The position numbers and the translations under genes were made by a program. A DNA stretch of 59,753 nt from NCBI RefSeq assembly GCF_000478275.1, contig NZ_ASJB01000092.1:1-59753 (forward strand), written 5' to 3'. Positions 59,371 through 59,753 of this stretch are shown here, piece by piece; within the stretch, counting starts at the first letter, position 1, and each line of letters starts with the position of its first letter. The notes under the pieces were generated by a model. The model made no database searches and was not told the origin of the DNA. It saw nothing but the letters and a program-made list of their open reading frames with translations. The stretch comes from Amycolatopsis orientalis DSM 40040 = KCTC 9412 (GTDB taxonomy: Bacteria > Actinomycetota > Actinomycetes > Mycobacteriales > Pseudonocardiaceae).

Positions 59371-59753
59371 CTACGTTCTGAGGTGCATGGTGTTGCGTCT
59401 CGGTTGTCCGGTGGGGTCGAGATAAGCGGGTGGGGTGAACTCGGGCAGGCCGTCTTGGGCGATTTGGACTTTCCATTCGCTGCGGTGGATGAGCCGGTGG
59501 TGTTTGGCGCAGAGCAGGACGAGGTGCGGTGCAGCGCGGCACCGGCATGTCACAGCCCGGGAAGGCGCAGCCGCCGTCGCGGAGGGTCAACGCATACTTC
59601 TGAGCCAGGGACACGGTGCGTTTGGATCGGCCGATGTCCAAGGGTTCGCCTGCGGTGCCGAGGACTCCGGGCCGGACCCGGGCATCACAGGCGAGGATGC
59701 GGGCATCGGTCGCGCTGATCGGCCCGACCAGATCCAAGTGTGCCTCACCAAGA
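59371..59753 (-). pseudogene. DUF222/HNH endonuclease, internally deleted, 5' part beyond window
   Basis: The upstream frame reads ISATDARILACDARVRPGVL, SLAQKYALTLRDGGCAFPGC, DMPVPRC. After a break, another frame gives APHLVLLCAKHHRLIHRSEW. Intact family members have ~25 residues between these blocks that carry the first His and Asn of the HNH motif. Here they are missing and the frame shifts, so nuclease activity is lost. These genes are abundant and mobile in actinobacteria. Confidence 0.75.

Overview
The window reads as chromosome of a high-GC actinomycete, most likely a Pseudonocardiaceae member such as Amycolatopsis. This is inferred from: GC-rich third codon positions, frequent GTG starts and 4-bp start/stop overlaps; an Lsr2 nucleoid protein; SARP/STAND regulators; a class E type LAxTG surface protein; a DUF222-HNH remnant; and GC-rich intergenic repeats. 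No search was run, so the genus is an inference.

Layout, left to right. 1-1389: 5' part of an XRE/NB-ARC regulator. 1.8-4.1 kb: lsr2, then an RHH regulator-glyoxalase-MFS operon whose promoter is covered by a 12-bp inverted repeat. 4.2-8.4 kb: secreted beta-propeller lactonase, TetR and a long-chain acyl-CoA ligase sharing similar palindromes, plus two copies of a 224-bp MITE-like element. 8.4-15.9 kb: PEP-mutase-like protein, orphan EACC1-like protein, GH12 endoglucanase behind a perfect CebR-type box, PucR regulator divergent from a Baeyer-Villiger monooxygenase-hydrolase-SDR operon, TetR. 16-19.6 kb: secreted lipase, MFS exporter divergent from AraC. 19.6-28.5 kb: thioester (TQxA) wall protein, two large STAND regulators around a glycerophosphotransferase-like pair. 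28.5-36.6 kb: tandem-HTH protein, PQQ-type sugar dehydrogenase, anchored protein, argG, membrane sulfite-oxidase-like enzyme plus fasciclin lipoprotein. 36.6-43.2 kb: ECF sigma/anti-sigma/Asp23 operon, FAD monooxygenase, CoA transferase, NmrA protein, carboxyethylornithine synthase-like enzyme. 43.3-47.6 kb: Asp-rich exported protein, histidine kinase, response regulator, DUF4956 and VTC (polyphosphate-type) proteins; matching palindromes precede both halves.

48.3-58.2 kb looks like a decayed genomic island. A CAU-anticodon tRNA ends at 48396, and a degenerate copy of its 3' end (22 nt identical) recurs in the same orientation at 58127-58160. Between them are a membrane protein, a frameshifted isochorismatase relic, a secreted polymorphic toxin with a PT-TG-like domain overlapped by a putative immunity gene, a LuxR (LAL) regulator, an SGNH esterase, a second NmrA protein and a truncated ORF. 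No integrase is visible. The right flank holds a DUF3892-like protein, a lipoprotein and a DUF222-HNH pseudogene.

The strongest candidates for new biology are the toxin/immunity pair on the tRNA island, the TA-targeting MITE-like repeat caught inside a palindrome, and the two-component/polyphosphate cluster with its own paired operators.
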